NCBI GenBank assembly: GCA_017555565.1
Contig: JAFZGF010000051.1
Span: 1 to 64,000, forward strand
Length of the DNA: 64,000 bases
Reading direction: 5' to 3'
Source of the DNA: Oscillospiraceae bacterium
GTDB taxonomy: Bacteria > Bacillota > Clostridia > Oscillospirales > Ruminococcaceae
The notes under the pieces were generated by a model that was not told the DNA's origin, ran no database searches, and saw nothing but the letters and a program-made list of their open reading frames with translations. Within the stretch, counting starts at the first letter, position 1. Every line of letters starts with the position of its first letter. Below, piece after piece: positions 15,020 to 21,191 of the stretch. A program made the position numbers and the translations under genes.

Positions 15020-16645
15020 ATGGCAAACTCAAATAAAAAAACACCCAAAAACAAACACTCAATAAACGATTATATAAAAGTTTATAAAAAAAGATTTTCA
15101 AAGCTTGATAAAAAAACAAAAACACAGCTTATTACCATTGTTGTACTTGTTATGCTTATAATTATAGCTGCTTTTACAGCGCTTTCCGGCAGAGGCAAAA
15201 ATCCTGCATCATCAAGCGAAATCAAGGGTACATCTGTAGTGTTTTCAGGCTCTTACGACCCATTTGCAGATGATAAGTATGAAGATGAATATCTTAAACT
15301 TATCAAGGAATACAGCGATGTTGTTATTGCTGAAAGCAATACAGAAGACAGAAACTATTTCCGCGAAACTCTGTTTGTTGGCGACTCCAACACAGAAGGA
15401 CTTGCGGTATATAACCATCTGTCATTGCAGTATGTACTTGGTATGACAGGTATGCCTATACAGCAGGTAACAACAAATAAATGTATGTGGTTTGTAGGCT
15501 ACGAAGAACCGGTTACAATGCCTGTTGCTATCAGTATGCTTAAGCCACGCAGAATTATTATAAATTTTGGTACAAACAATGCAGGCGGTACAGAAACAGT
15601 TGACTTTATCAAGTATTATGAAAATGCCCTTGACTCAATTGAAAAGGCATATCCATATACTGATATTATAGTGTCTGCAGTTCTTCCTGTAGCTAAAGTA
15701 AGAAATTATCCTAATATCACAATGCAGGATATTGATGAGTTTAATCTTGCTCTTGCAGAAATGTGCCGTGAAAGAGATCTTAAATTCCTCAATACAGCGG
15801 AAATTTTCAAAGACCCTGAAAACGGTTTTATGAAGCCAGAATATATTGCAAAAGATGGTATTCATCTTACAACAGAAGGTTACAAGGCACTCCTTGAATA
15901 TGTAGGTTCCCATAAACATATTGAACCGGATAAACGTCCAGCCAGAGGTACAATCCCTACAAGAAGAAATGCTCCATATGTACCAACTGAATCTTCCTCT
16001 CTTGCTTCAAGCAGTATGGCAGTTTCATCCAGTAGAGCGTCATCCTCCAGTATTTTCTCATCAAGTATTGTGTCATCAAGCAAGCCTATATCTTCAAGCA
16101 TTGGCCAGTCATCAAGCAAAATACCTTCTTCAAGTATAGTTGTGTCTTCATCACAGGTTCCATCTTCAAGCATGGCTTCTTCATCAAATGTAGTATCTTC
16201 AAGCCAACAGGTGTCATCAATCAGTCCTTCACCTGAAACTTCACCATCTGAAGAACCAACTGCAACACCAGCACCAAGCTGCGGTGCATTAGGCCACTCA
16301 GAAGTTGGTATATGTCCAGTATGTAACAGCGAAAAAACACCGGAGCCAACCTGCGGCGCTTTAGGTCATTCAGAAGTAGGTACATGTCCAGTATGTAACA
16401 GCGTAAAAACACCGGAGCCAACCTGCGGCGCTTTAGGCCATTCAGAAGTAGGCACATGTCCAGTATGTAACAGCGTAAAAACACCGGAGCCAACCTGCGG
16501 CAGCTTAGGCCATTCAGAAGTAGGTACATGCCCGGTATGTAACAGCGTAAAAACACCAGAACCAACCTGCGGTGATGTAGGTCATTCAACAGATGGGACT
16601 TGTCCGGTATGTGGCAGTACATATACTACACAGACAGAACAGTAG
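15020..16645 (+). CDS. Membrane-anchored SGNH/GDSL hydrolase with Ser-rich linker and Cys repeats
   Basis: The 541-residue protein has a short basic cytoplasmic N-terminus and one membrane helix at about 37-58. The SGNH esterase domain (about 105-300) has GDSN with nucleophile S123, the GTNN block at 184-187, and D279-x-x-H282. A Ser-rich linker (about 325-405) follows, then five tandem units of 24-25 residues from C421 to the end, each with the pattern C-G-x-x-G-H-S-x-x-G-x-C-P-V-C. Extracellular SGNH enzymes commonly remove or transfer acyl groups on cell-wall polymers; that role is inferred. The Cys/His repeats look metal-binding and would be outside the cell. TGAATT-adjacent AGGTGAATT serves as ribosome site. 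Confidence 0.85.
   Translation: MANSNKKTPKNKHSINDYIKVYKKRFSKLDKKTKTQLITIVVLVMLIIIAAFTALSGRGKNPASSSEIKGTSVVFSGSYDPFADDKYEDEYLKLIKEYSDVVIAESNTEDRNYFRETLFVGDSNTEGLAVYNHLSLQYVLGMTGMPIQQVTTNKCMWFVGYEEPVTMPVAISMLKPRRIIINFGTNNAGGTETVDFIKYYENALDSIEKAYPYTDIIVSAVLPVAKVRNYPNITMQDIDEFNLALAEMCRERDLKFLNTAEIFKDPENGFMKPEYIAKDGIHLTTEGYKALLEYVGSHKHIEPDKRPARGTIPTRRNAPYVPTESSSLASSSMAVSSSRASSSSIFSSSIVSSSKPISSSIGQSSSKIPSSSIVVSSSQVPSSSMASSSNVVSSSQQVSSISPSPETSPSEEPTATPAPSCGALGHSEVGICPVCNSEKTPEPTCGALGHSEVGTCPVCNSVKTPEPTCGALGHSEVGTCPVCNSVKTPEPTCGSLGHSEVGTCPVCNSVKTPEPTCGDVGHSTDGTCPVCGSTYTTQTEQ
16280..16642 (+). repeat. Five tandem 72-bp coding repeats (C-terminal Cys/His units)
   Basis: Units start at 16280, 16352, 16424, 16496 and 16568. 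The middle three are nearly identical at DNA level, and the last is diverged. Each encodes three Cys and one His in a zinc-ribbon-like spacing plus a K-T-P-E-P-T spacer. The near identity suggests recent expansion or ongoing homogenisation. Confidence 0.9.
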
Positions 16646-16675
16646 TGTGAAATATTATAAAATACGAGGTAAACT

Positions 16676-17644
16676 ATGAACGTAACAGTTTTAGGCTCTG
16701 GCAGATGGGGCACATTCCTTGCAGTTTATCATTCCAGGAAAAATAATGTGGCTCTTTGGGGCAAAGAAGGCAGTCCGGATTACGAACAGCTTCTGAAAGA
16801 AAGAAAAAACTCATATCTTGAACTGCCAGACAATCTTATACTTGAACCGGACTTGGGCAAGGCTCTTGAACGTGCAGAATATATTGTTATTTCTATCAGT
16901 GCACAGCATCTGAGAGAATTTTGTGAAAGAATCAATCAGTACAATGTACACGGAAAAACATTTATCCTGTGTATGAAGGGGATTGAAAGCGAAACAGGCG
17001 AAAGACTCAGCCAGATAGTAAAAGACACAATCCGTCAGTATGTAAATATTTGTGTATGGGTTGGCCCTGGTCATGTTCAGGACTTTATGGCTGGTATACC
17101 AAACTGTATGGTTGTTGACAGTGAAGACAAGATGGTTATCAATGATGTGGTAAACAAGTTTTCAAGTGACCTTATCCGCCTGTACCTTGGTGATGACCTT
17201 ATCGGTACAGAAATCGGTGCAGCAGCCAAAAACGTTATCGGTATTGCGGCAGGTATGCTGGATGGTGCAAAACTTTCCAGCCTTAAAGGTGCTCTTATGG
17301 CCCGTGGTGCAAGAGAGGTTTCCCGTCTTATATATGCTATGGGCGGTAATGAGCTGTCTGCCTATGGTCTTGCTCATCTTGGTGACTATGAAGCTACTCT
17401 GTTCTCTCTCCACAGCCAGAACAGAATGTTTGGCGAAAAATATATCACTGGTCAGCCTTATACCAAACTTGCCGAGGGTGCAGCAACAGTAAAGGCACTT
17501 ATGAAGCTTTCAAAAGAATACAATGTTGAAATGCCTATCTCAAAGCTTGTATACGATGTTCTTTATAACAATGCAGACCCAAAAGAAACACTTTACACTT
17601 TGTTTGACAGAGATGTTAAAGTAGAATTTTCAAACGAATATTAA
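16676..17644 (+). CDS. GpsA-like NAD(P)-dependent glycerol-3-phosphate dehydrogenase
   Basis: This 322-residue protein follows the GpsA fold. It has a Rossmann motif GSGRWG at 7-12, the CMKGIE block, a GTEIGAAAKNVIGIAAG block with the catalytic Lys, and GLAHLGDYEATLFSLHSQNRMFG in the C-terminal half. GpsA reduces dihydroxyacetone phosphate to sn-glycerol-3-phosphate for phospholipid synthesis. The usual GPSFAxE segment is replaced by GPGHVQDF, so this is a divergent member and its exact substrate is less certain. It is the last gene of the HAD-SGNH-GpsA operon, 31 bp after the SGNH gene, with a terminator behind it. Confidence 0.8.
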   Translation: MNVTVLGSGRWGTFLAVYHSRKNNVALWGKEGSPDYEQLLKERKNSYLELPDNLILEPDLGKALERAEYIVISISAQHLREFCERINQYNVHGKTFILCMKGIESETGERLSQIVKDTIRQYVNICVWVGPGHVQDFMAGIPNCMVVDSEDKMVINDVVNKFSSDLIRLYLGDDLIGTEIGAAAKNVIGIAAGMLDGAKLSSLKGALMARGAREVSRLIYAMGGNELSAYGLAHLGDYEATLFSLHSQNRMFGEKYITGQPYTKLAEGAATVKALMKLSKEYNVEMPISKLVYDVLYNNADPKETLYTLFDRDVKVEFSNEY

Positions 17645-17648
17645 GCAT

Positions 17649-17682
17649 AAAAGCTGACTGTAGTTTTACAGTCAGCTTTTAC
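17649..17682 (+). terminator. Terminator of the HAD/SGNH/GpsA operon
   Basis: A perfect 14-bp stem (17649-17662 with 17667-17680), a GTTT loop and a T-rich end follow the GpsA-like stop codon. Confidence 0.93.
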
Positions 17683-17693
17683 CAGTTTATTAC

Positions 17694-17722
17694 TTTACTT
17701 ATTTTTTTGATAATAGTATAAT
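17694..17722 (+). promoter_or_regulatory. SigA-type promoter of the M42 peptidase gene
   Basis: TTTACT (17694-17699) and a perfect TATAAT (17717-17722) are 17 bp apart, 34 bp upstream of the start codon. Confidence 0.6.
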
Positions 17723-17755
17723 AGATAAAAATAAAATCATAAACAGGTGGTTAAA

Positions 17756-18787
17756 ATGAAACAGAATCTCAAAGATTACATGCTTTCACAGCTTGAAAAA
17801 TTACTTGCAATTCCAAGCCCAACAGGCTATACAAAAGAAGTAAGCGAATATCTTATGGCAGAACTTACATCAATGGGATATGCACCGTATTCACTAAACA
17901 AAGGTGGCGTTATCTGTGCTCTTAACGAAGGTGAAAATGCACTTATGCTGGCTGCCCATGTTGATACACTTGGTGCTATGGTAAAAACAATCAAAGGCAA
18001 CGGTGCACTGATTGTTACTCCACTTGGTGGGCTTCAGGCACCTAATGTTGAAACAGAAACAGTTACTGTTATCACAAGAGAAGGAAAAAAATACGACGGT
18101 ACTTTCCAGCTTGAAAATGCTTCTTCTCACGTGAACAGAGAAGTTGCCACTGCAGTAAGAGCATTTGACAGCACTCTGGAAGTTCTTATCGATGAAAAAG
18201 TATACTCAAAAGATGATACAAAAAAACTTGGTATCGAAACAGGTGACTTTGTTGCAGTAAATCCACGTTTTACAATTACAGAAAGCGGATTTATCAAAAG
18301 CCGCTTCCTTGATGACAAAGCATCAGCTGCAGTGTTGCTTACACTTGCAAAAGCACTTAAAGATGGCGATATCACTTTCAACAGAAAAGTATATATCAAT
18401 TTTACAGTTTATGAAGAAGTTGGTCACGGTGCAGCAGCAGGTATTCCTGCAGATGTTGTGGATATGATCAGCGTTGATATGGGTTGTGTGGGCAATGGTC
18501 TTAATTGTAAAGAAACACAGGTTTCCATCTGTGCAAAAGACTCTTCAGGCCCATATAACTATGATGTTGTAAATGACCTTGTAAATGCAGCCAAAAAAGC
18601 TGGTGCAGACTATGCAATCGATATTTACCCATTCTATGGTTCAGACGTTGATGTAAGCCTTAAAGCAGGTTATGATATCCGTCACGGTCTTATCGGCCCA
18701 GGTGTTTATGCATCTCACGGCTATGAACGCAGCCACGTTGAAGGCCTTGTAAATACTTACAAACTTCTTGAAGAATACCTCAGATAA
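17756..18787 (+). CDS. M42 family metallo-aminopeptidase
   Basis: This 343-residue protein belongs to peptidase family M42 (cytosolic dodecameric aminopeptidases, also annotated as cellulase M or PepA-like). Visible metal and catalytic residues are AAHVDTLG near the start, DDKASAA in the middle, YEEVGHG, SVDMG and a C-terminal YASHGYERSH. The ATG at 17756 is chosen because AGGTGG lies five bases before it; an upstream in-frame GTG at 17747 falls inside that ribosome site. The gene is monocistronic with its own promoter and terminator. Confidence 0.9.
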   Translation: MKQNLKDYMLSQLEKLLAIPSPTGYTKEVSEYLMAELTSMGYAPYSLNKGGVICALNEGENALMLAAHVDTLGAMVKTIKGNGALIVTPLGGLQAPNVETETVTVITREGKKYDGTFQLENASSHVNREVATAVRAFDSTLEVLIDEKVYSKDDTKKLGIETGDFVAVNPRFTITESGFIKSRFLDDKASAAVLLTLAKALKDGDITFNRKVYINFTVYEEVGHGAAAGIPADVVDMISVDMGCVGNGLNCKETQVSICAKDSSGPYNYDVVNDLVNAAKKAGADYAIDIYPFYGSDVDVSLKAGYDIRHGLIGPGVYASHGYERSHVEGLVNTYKLLEEYLR

Positions 18788-18793
18788 AAACAA

Positions 18794-18826
18794 ACTCCCT
18801 TACGGTAAAACGTAAGGGAGTATTTT
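18794..18826. terminator. Terminator after the M42 gene
   Basis: ACTCCCTTACG (18794-18804) pairs with CGTAAGGGAGT (18811-18821), followed by TATTTTTATA. It begins a few bases after the stop codon. Confidence 0.9.
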
Positions 18827-19128
18827 TATATTATGTCACTTATAAATTCTGCATCAGAGTGAGCAAATCCTGCCGCCAAGCCAGGTACTGAAAAAATCAT
18901 AACCAGCAAAAGCGGTAATGTTTTTGGCAACATAAGTATTATTCCAAAAATAATGATGAAAGAAATTACTACAGCTATCAGTGTTTTTTTCAATTTTATA
19001 AAAACTGATGAAACAGATATAGAAACGAGCTCTTTAAAATTTTTATCTTTATTCTCTTCTTCAGTAAGGGCAGAGAAAAAATGGAGTGCAATTGCCCATA
19101 CAGATATTATAGACCAACTACGAATTTG
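18826..19128 (-). pseudogene. C-terminal remnant of a membrane protein, cut by the IS110 element
   Basis: On the minus strand 100 codons are open, from just beside the IS110 end (no start codon) to TAA 18826-18828. The peptide begins RSWSIISVWAIALHFFSAL, has a charged middle (TEEENKDKNFKELV), two closely spaced hydrophobic segments, and ends GFAHSDAEFISDII. It looks like the end of a multi-pass membrane protein, perhaps of the YesL/DUF624 type, though the match is weak. The frame stays open up to the likely IS border, which suggests the insertion or an accompanying deletion removed the front of the gene. The missing part is not found on the other side of the element. Confidence 0.5.
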
Positions 19129-19196
19129 TCAATAGGAAATTAGTAAAAGATAATTTAAAATCGTATATTCCAGATAAATATATGCAATGCAAACAA

Positions 19197-19217
19197 CCCT
19201 TCAACAAAATTGAAGGG
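19197..19217 (-). terminator. Hairpin downstream of the IS110 recombinase gene
   Basis: CCCTTCAA (19197-19204) and TTGAAGGG (19210-19217) form a perfect eight-base stem with a five-base loop, 22 bp after the recombinase stop codon. There is no strong T run. Confidence 0.5.
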
Positions 19218-19238
19218 TGATATGGTGATAAATTGCAA

Positions 19239-20522
19239 TTATGCAGCAGTTGATGTGGATTTTTCATACATTAATGTCAAATGTTCATCAGGAGAGCGCA
19301 CTACAAAAGGTTTCTGATCTCTGAGAACAGCAAAAATGTAATCCAACATTTTACGCATACACGCACATTGTGCAACTTTGGGAGGCTTTGCTTTTTTCTT
19401 TTCCTGATAGAAGTTTGCCAATACTGGATTTCCAGCAGCACTTCCTCTGCATCTATGAATTGCTACATGAGTACAGGTGTCAAGTATTTTTCTTAAGTAA
19501 ACTGAACCTCGTTTACTGATTTTGTTGCTTGATTTGGACATATTACCAGATTGTTTAACACCTGGATCCAAGCCGGCATATGCAACAAGCTGTTTTGCTT
19601 TTTTGAATTTGGAAATATCACCGATTTCAGAAAGTATCACGGTAGCGGAAAAATTGCCTATCCCAGGAATAGATGTGAGAAGTTGGACATTGTTCCAGAA
19701 TGTATCGTTACTTTGAGCCAACGACAATATCTGTTCTTCAAGGACTTTAGCAGAATCTAAAAGAGTCATCATCATTGATGCATACATAGATATTAACGGG
19801 GCAAAAGATGTTCTCTCGATACAAATATTTTGCGCCTGTTTAGCTGTATCGATAATCTGTGTGGCCTTTGTTTCGGCATATTTTGAATTTTTACCTCTGC
19901 CGGAGCCCTCTCCAAGTATTTTCTTCAAAGTGTCTTTTCGGGCGGACAAAACAGCTTCAGGTGTTGGATACTTCTGCAGGAGCATTAATGAAGACCTGAC
20001 TCTCGTCTCACAAAACACTTTACGGTAACCAGGAAATGCTTGGTCTAAAAGATATATTAATTTGTTAGAAAACTTGGCTTTTTCGGATACAATATCAGCT
20101 CTTTGACGTGTTAAATCCTTCAGAGCACCGATAAATGGTGTATCTTCCATATTATTATGAAGCACTCTGAACATGTACATCATAGCCAACCTGTGAGCAT
20201 CAGTCTGGTCATTTTTCACTTTTCTGATGTTTAAATTTTTTATGCTGCTGGATTGCAGTGGATTAATTACGATTACATCAATGCCTGATTTTTCAAAATA
20301 TTGATGGACTATACGATGATAGTGTGCAGTCGATTCCATGACGGCTACATACTTTTGATTTTCATGGAACTTGAATTTAAAGATGGTGTCGACTGCATAT
20401 TTTAAACCGGTATTATCGTGATATATTTTTGATTCGCTTAAAATATCACCTGTAGGAGAAACTATGCAGATGTTGCTAAAAAATTTGCTTACATCTACGC
20501 CAATAACTATTTGATTGTTCAT
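19239..20522 (-). CDS. IS110 family DEDD recombinase
   Basis: The 427-residue protein has both IS110 domains. The N-terminal RuvC-like DEDD part begins IVIGVDVSKFFSNICIV and continues with VAVMESTAHYHRIV, then KVKNDQTDAHRLA, which supplies the acidic residues. The C-terminal Tnp_IS116/IS110/IS902 part has LLTSIPGIGNFSA, VAYAGLDPGVKQSG and SKRGSVYLRK with the likely catalytic Ser. No frameshift or stop interrupts it, so it may be active. IS110 enzymes act as RNA-guided recombinases using a bridge RNA from the element's noncoding end; the 5' noncoding region here is described separately. AGGAGGTAAAT is a strong ribosome site. Confidence 0.92.
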   Translation of the reverse strand: MNNQIVIGVDVSKFFSNICIVSPTGDILSESKIYHDNTGLKYAVDTIFKFKFHENQKYVAVMESTAHYHRIVHQYFEKSGIDVIVINPLQSSSIKNLNIRKVKNDQTDAHRLAMMYMFRVLHNNMEDTPFIGALKDLTRQRADIVSEKAKFSNKLIYLLDQAFPGYRKVFCETRVRSSLMLLQKYPTPEAVLSARKDTLKKILGEGSGRGKNSKYAETKATQIIDTAKQAQNICIERTSFAPLISMYASMMMTLLDSAKVLEEQILSLAQSNDTFWNNVQLLTSIPGIGNFSATVILSEIGDISKFKKAKQLVAYAGLDPGVKQSGNMSKSSNKISKRGSVYLRKILDTCTHVAIHRCRGSAAGNPVLANFYQEKKKAKPPKVAQCACMRKMLDYIFAVLRDQKPFVVRSPDEHLTLMYEKSTSTAA

Positions 20523-20722
20523 TTATTTACCTCCTTGGTTTTGATGACGACCATATCTTAGTTCTAAATAGTAATCTGCTGGAATGTGATGCGGGTAATT
20601 GAATCCTTCAAACCCAACCAACTTACGTATAAATCTATTTAGAATATGGCAGACTTGCCTAGACCACGGGTAATTTCAATCATGAATACCCAGCAAGCAA
20701 CATAATCATGCATCATCTTTTT
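20523..20722 (-). ncRNA. Candidate IS110 bridge RNA region
   Basis: About 200 bp upstream of the recombinase is noncoding and preceded by an extended -10 promoter. On the transcribed strand it contains TTCAATTACCC (from 20594-20604) and TTGCTTGCTGG (from 20690-20700), both of which recur in or next to the DNA just outside (20757-20767 plus strand; 20781-20791 minus strand). Bridge RNAs of IS110 elements lie in this position, are about this length and carry guide loops matching donor and target DNA. The structure was not folded, so this is a candidate only. Confidence 0.4.
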
Positions 20723-20728
20723 AAATAA

Positions 20729-20737
20729 ATTATATCA
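20729..20737 (-). promoter_or_regulatory. Extended -10 promoter in the IS110 5' end
   Basis: On the minus strand TGATATAAT is a perfect extended -10 element (TGn plus TATAAT at 20734-20729). TTGAAA lies about 21 bp upstream, too far for a standard -35, so the extended -10 would have to carry recognition. Transcription would begin near 20722 and run into the recombinase gene. Confidence 0.5.
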
Positions 20738-20805
20738 TGACACGGGGTTATCAGATTTCAATTACCCTATCGGTATAATACCAGCAAGCAATGAAATAGA
20801 GGCCA

Positions 20806-21105
20806 GTGGAATATACACCGGATGGTTTTTCTGCTGATGGTCAGTTATGGGGTAATCCACTGTATGACTGGGACTATATGAAAAAAGAAGGCTACAACTG
20901 GGGTCTTATGCGTTCACTGTGGATTACAGCTGCTGATACTACTATAGTTCAGGCGCAGGATCTTCTTAGCCTGGGAAGTGAATCCCGTATGAACACACCA
21001 TCTTCTGTTGGTAAAAACTGGCGTTGGCGTGCGTTGCCAGGTGTTTTTACAGAAGAACTGGCTGCAAAGCTTGGTCACAAAATGGAATTATACGGCAGAA
21101 TATAA
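20806..21105 (+). pseudogene. malQ: malQ (4-alpha-glucanotransferase) relic with internal deletion
   Basis: The open 100-codon frame contains two separate parts of MalQ joined together: PDGFSADGQLWGNPLYDWDY from the middle of the enzyme, then, after KKEGYNWG, the C-terminal LWITAADTTIVQAQDLLSLG, SESRMNTPSSVGKNWRWRALPG and KLGHKMELYGRI. Roughly 150-200 residues between them, including catalytic residues, are missing, as is the whole N-terminal half. Intact MalQ proteins contain a similar EEGYNW motif at both joined places, so recombination between short repeats is a likely cause. There is no ribosome site or proper start, so no functional enzyme is expected. Confidence 0.85.
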
Positions 21106-21110
21106 CAATT

Positions 21111-21137
21111 AAGAGGTATGTTTTCATACCTCTTTTT
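21111..21137 (+). terminator. Terminator of the former malQ gene
   Basis: AAGAGGTATG, a TTTT loop and CATACCTCTT form a perfect ten-base stem followed by T. It was retained with the end of the broken gene. Confidence 0.9.
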
Positions 21138-21191
21138 ATTTGTGATAATTTGATATATAATAGTCATTAAGAACAAGAAGGGAGTGTAGTG

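Larger units (their letters stand above)
19139..20790 (-). mobile_element. IS110 family insertion sequence (boundaries approximate)
   Basis: A complete-looking IS110 recombinase gene occupies the centre, with about 100 bp of noncoding DNA behind it and about 200-270 bp in front of it. IS110 elements have no long inverted repeats, so the ends are estimated from where neighbouring relics stop: the membrane-protein frame at about 19128 and the malQ relic at about 20806. It separates two truncated genes. Confidence 0.7.

Noticed and set aside
15880..16173. Acidic Leu/Asp-rich minus-strand frame
   Set aside because: It is the complement of the Ser-rich linker codons of the SGNH gene.
16280..16642. 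CRISPR-like array of regular repeats
   Set aside because: The units are 72-bp coding repeats in frame with the SGNH gene and have no unique spacers; no cas genes are present.
18953..19135. Plus-strand 60-codon frame
   Set aside because: The minus strand in the same place reads as a membrane-protein end up to the IS border; the plus frame has no ribosome site.
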